NCBI GenBank assembly: GCA_032191485.1
Contig: JAVDOI010000011.1
Span: 16,660,617 to 16,724,616 of the forward strand
Reading direction: 5' to 3'
DNA length: 64,000 nt
DNA from: Leptoclinus maculatus
Lineage: Eukaryota; Chordata; Actinopteri; Perciformes; Stichaeidae
The translations under genes and the position numbers were made by a program. Within the stretch, counting starts at the first letter, position 1, and every line of letters begins with the position of its first letter. The notes under the pieces were generated by a model. That model saw nothing but the letters and a program-made list of their open reading frames with translations. It did not search any database and was not told where the DNA came from. Positions 62,482-64,000 of this stretch are shown here, piece after piece.

Positions 62482-62516
62482 TTCCCTGCCCCTCCTCAAC
62501 CCACATTTTAGAATAA
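61951..62516 (+). promoter_or_regulatory. Candidate spliced uORF in cpeb4 5' UTR
   Basis: An ATG at 61951 opens 15 codons up to a strong donor (TTCG/GTAAGT, exon end 61996). A good acceptor (CACATTTTAG) ends at 62511, 55 bp before the cpeb4 start. Joining the two gives a 16-aa uORF, MVAYEEVIAEKGRLFE, whose TAA stop at 62514-62516 lies just past the junction. The splice sites and frame are seen. That this intron is used is inferred. Confidence 0.45.
62452..62481. repeat. 30-nt poly(C) run in splice-acceptor tract
   Basis: An uninterrupted run of 30 C, part of a pyrimidine tract leading to the probable acceptor at 62511. A run of 17 T lies 56 bp before it (62380-62396). Together they make an unusual polypyrimidine tract. 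Run length may be affected by assembly error. Confidence 0.85.
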
Positions 62517-62566
62517 AGAAGACGGTGACAGCCAAAAGTGAATTGAAGATCTACTGGGTGTCCTAA

Positions 62567-63856
62567 ATGGGGGACTACGGGTTTGGAGTTCTGGTGAAGA
62601 ACAGCAGCGGTAACAAATCTGCTTTCCCTGTAAGGATCCCTCCTCACCTCCAACCACAGCACCCTCACCACCCCTCCAACCCCCCCAGCCCCCCTTCCTT
62701 CGTAAACAACACCTGCTCCACCAATGGGGGCAATGCTTGGCTGTTCCCTGCCATAGCCCAACACAGTAACATGCAAGATGAGATTCTTGAGTCAGACAAG
62801 TCCAAGGCCTTGGACCTCCAGGACATGCAGGAGAAGTCTCAGGTCCAGACCCAGCCTCAGGCCCTGTCCCCGGGCCAGCAGGAGGCCGTGGGAGGCCTAG
62901 GAGAGCTTGAGGGAGTTCTTCCTGAAGATGGCCAATTGGAGAAGGGTTCCTTGGAGAGCAGCGGTGGAAAGGAGAAGCTGAGGATGGAGTCCCCTGTGCT
63001 AAGCGGGTTCGACTACCAGGACAGCCTGGGAATGGGTACAAGCTGTGCACAGTCCACCTCCTCCTCATCTTCGCTGACCAGTTTCAACAACTGGTCCCCT
63101 GCTGTCCCGTCCAACCAGTCTCCAGTGGTCGGGGAAGACGTCGGAGGGTTCTTCGGCCCAACTGGCTCCAACGCTAACGGACCTCCCATGCTGTTCCAGA
63201 ACTTCTCCCACCACGCCGCGCCTGGCTTTGGAGGCGGAGGTAGTTTCTCCCCGCAGATTGGCCCAGTCTCGCAGCAGCAGCAGCAGCAGCAGCACCACCC
63301 ACCCACACCTCACCCCCAGCAGCACTACCACCCCCACGGTCAGGGGGTCCCACAGCAGCACCGACGCTCCCCAGCTAGCCCTCATCCAACCCAGCCCTCT
63401 TTCCCTCCGCATCCCCATCGCACTGGACCGTTCACCCAGCTGCCCCACCTCGCTCCTGCCCAGAGCAAACCCCCTTCACCATGGGGAAGCTACCAGAGTC
63501 CCTCCACTCCCACATCCACCTCCTGGAGCCCCGGTGGGTATGGTGGCTGGGGAGGCACGCAGGGTGTCCGGGAGTACAGGCGTGGGGTCGGTGGAGGGAT
63601 GACGGGTCTTAACTCCATCTCCCCTCTGAAGAAGTCGTTCCCCAACAATCAGGTAGACATAATTGTCATGACTCATCTCATGCACTAATAAATCTTAACG
63701 GATTTTTGCAATAACTGACATGATTGCTTGTATGAAACTCATCCGACTGTCCTACAGGTTCCATCTCAGAAGTTCCCCAGAAATAGCTCTGGTTTCAATC
63801 ACAAGGGCTGGGTGGAGGACGGCATGAGCCGCAGTGACACTGTCTACCCTTTCCAG
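62567..63856 (+). CDS. cpeb4: CPEB4, N-terminal exons only (continues past window)
   Basis: CPEB4 binds the U-rich cytoplasmic polyadenylation element in mRNA 3' UTRs and controls poly(A) length and translation. Coding exons seen are 62567-63652 (362 codons) and 63758-63856 (33 codons). The second ends at a GTGAGC donor in phase 0 and the gene runs on beyond 64000. The protein opens MGDYGFGVLVKNSSGNKSAF, almost as in mammals. Other CPEB4 blocks are ESPVLSGFDYQ, SFSPQIGPVSQ, RRSPASPHP, WGSYQSPS, SWSPGGYGGWGG and LNSISPLKKSF. It is a disordered region rich in P, S, G and Q with a 7-glutamine run at residues 236-242. The two RRMs and the zinc-binding domain that carry out RNA binding are not in the window. 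The ATG is the first after the inferred UTR acceptor. Confidence 0.93.
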
Positions 63857-64000
63857 GTGAGCATATCGCAGGTAATACTCAGTTCTATGAGGCATCAGAC
63901 CTAGAAAATCCCTAAAACACCAGCCTAAGTGTAGTTCAGTTTCAGTGTGTCCTCCAGGGGTAAGTGACGTTGACTTAAACACGCTCGGCTGTATCAAATG

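Noticed and set aside
62348..63068. Long minus-strand frames opposite cpeb4 exon 1
   Set aside because: They are antisense shadows of the GC- and proline-rich cpeb4 exon and the poly(C) tract. The plus-strand frame is the conserved one.

Overview
The window is vertebrate nuclear DNA, almost certainly from a ray-finned fish. Genes are split by GT-AG introns. The intergenic DNA holds many (CA)n/(TG)n microsatellites, decayed LINE, SINE and LTR-retrotransposon fragments, and several dispersed repeats of teleost type. The five protein genes I recognise are a conserved vertebrate neighbourhood (human 5q35): atp6v0e1, bnip1, nkx2-5, stc2 and cpeb4.

Layout. Positions 331-1870 (+) hold complete atp6v0e1 (V-ATPase subunit e, 81 aa, three coding exons), with a CLEAR-type E-box about 110 bp upstream of the start. 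Positions 2803-5157 (+) hold complete bnip1/Sec20 (226 aa, six exons). Positions 8238-9691 (-) hold complete nkx2-5 (319 aa, two exons), followed on its upstream side by about 1.3 kb rich in GATA motifs. From about 12 to 51 kb no intact gene is visible. That stretch carries a LINE C-terminal fragment (12.9-13.3 kb), two tRNA-like SINE pieces, a cluster of long dinucleotide repeats (16.9-19.2 kb), a long hairpin (19.54-19.62 kb), a Ty3/gypsy reverse-transcriptase fragment (25.8-26.1 kb), a 32-bp perfect palindrome (26.73 kb), a decayed L1-type ORF2 (32.9-36.0 kb), an orphan coiled-coil coding fragment in three frames (36.6-37.25 kb, -), an internally deleted non-LTR element (38.4-39.85 kb, -) and several short dispersed repeats. 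Positions 51195-54914 (+) hold complete stc2 (285 aa, four exons). Positions 61951-63856 (+) hold the start of cpeb4: a 5' UTR exon, the large first coding exon and a second coding exon. The RNA-binding part lies beyond the window.

The genes do not form an operon or a shared pathway: proton pumping, Golgi-ER SNARE traffic, cardiac transcription, a secreted glycoprotein and translational control. What joins them is conserved synteny, plausibly because long-range nkx2-5 control sequences sit in the 41-kb gap before stc2. Compared with the human order, crebrf is absent between atp6v0e1 and bnip1, and bod1 is not seen between stc2 and cpeb4. I found no CRISPR array, no rRNA and no functional tRNA, and nothing that looks like a new molecular system. 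The most useful leads are the cpeb4 spliced uORF, the GATA-rich nkx2-5 flank, the CLEAR site, the coiled-coil orphan and the 79-nt hairpin.
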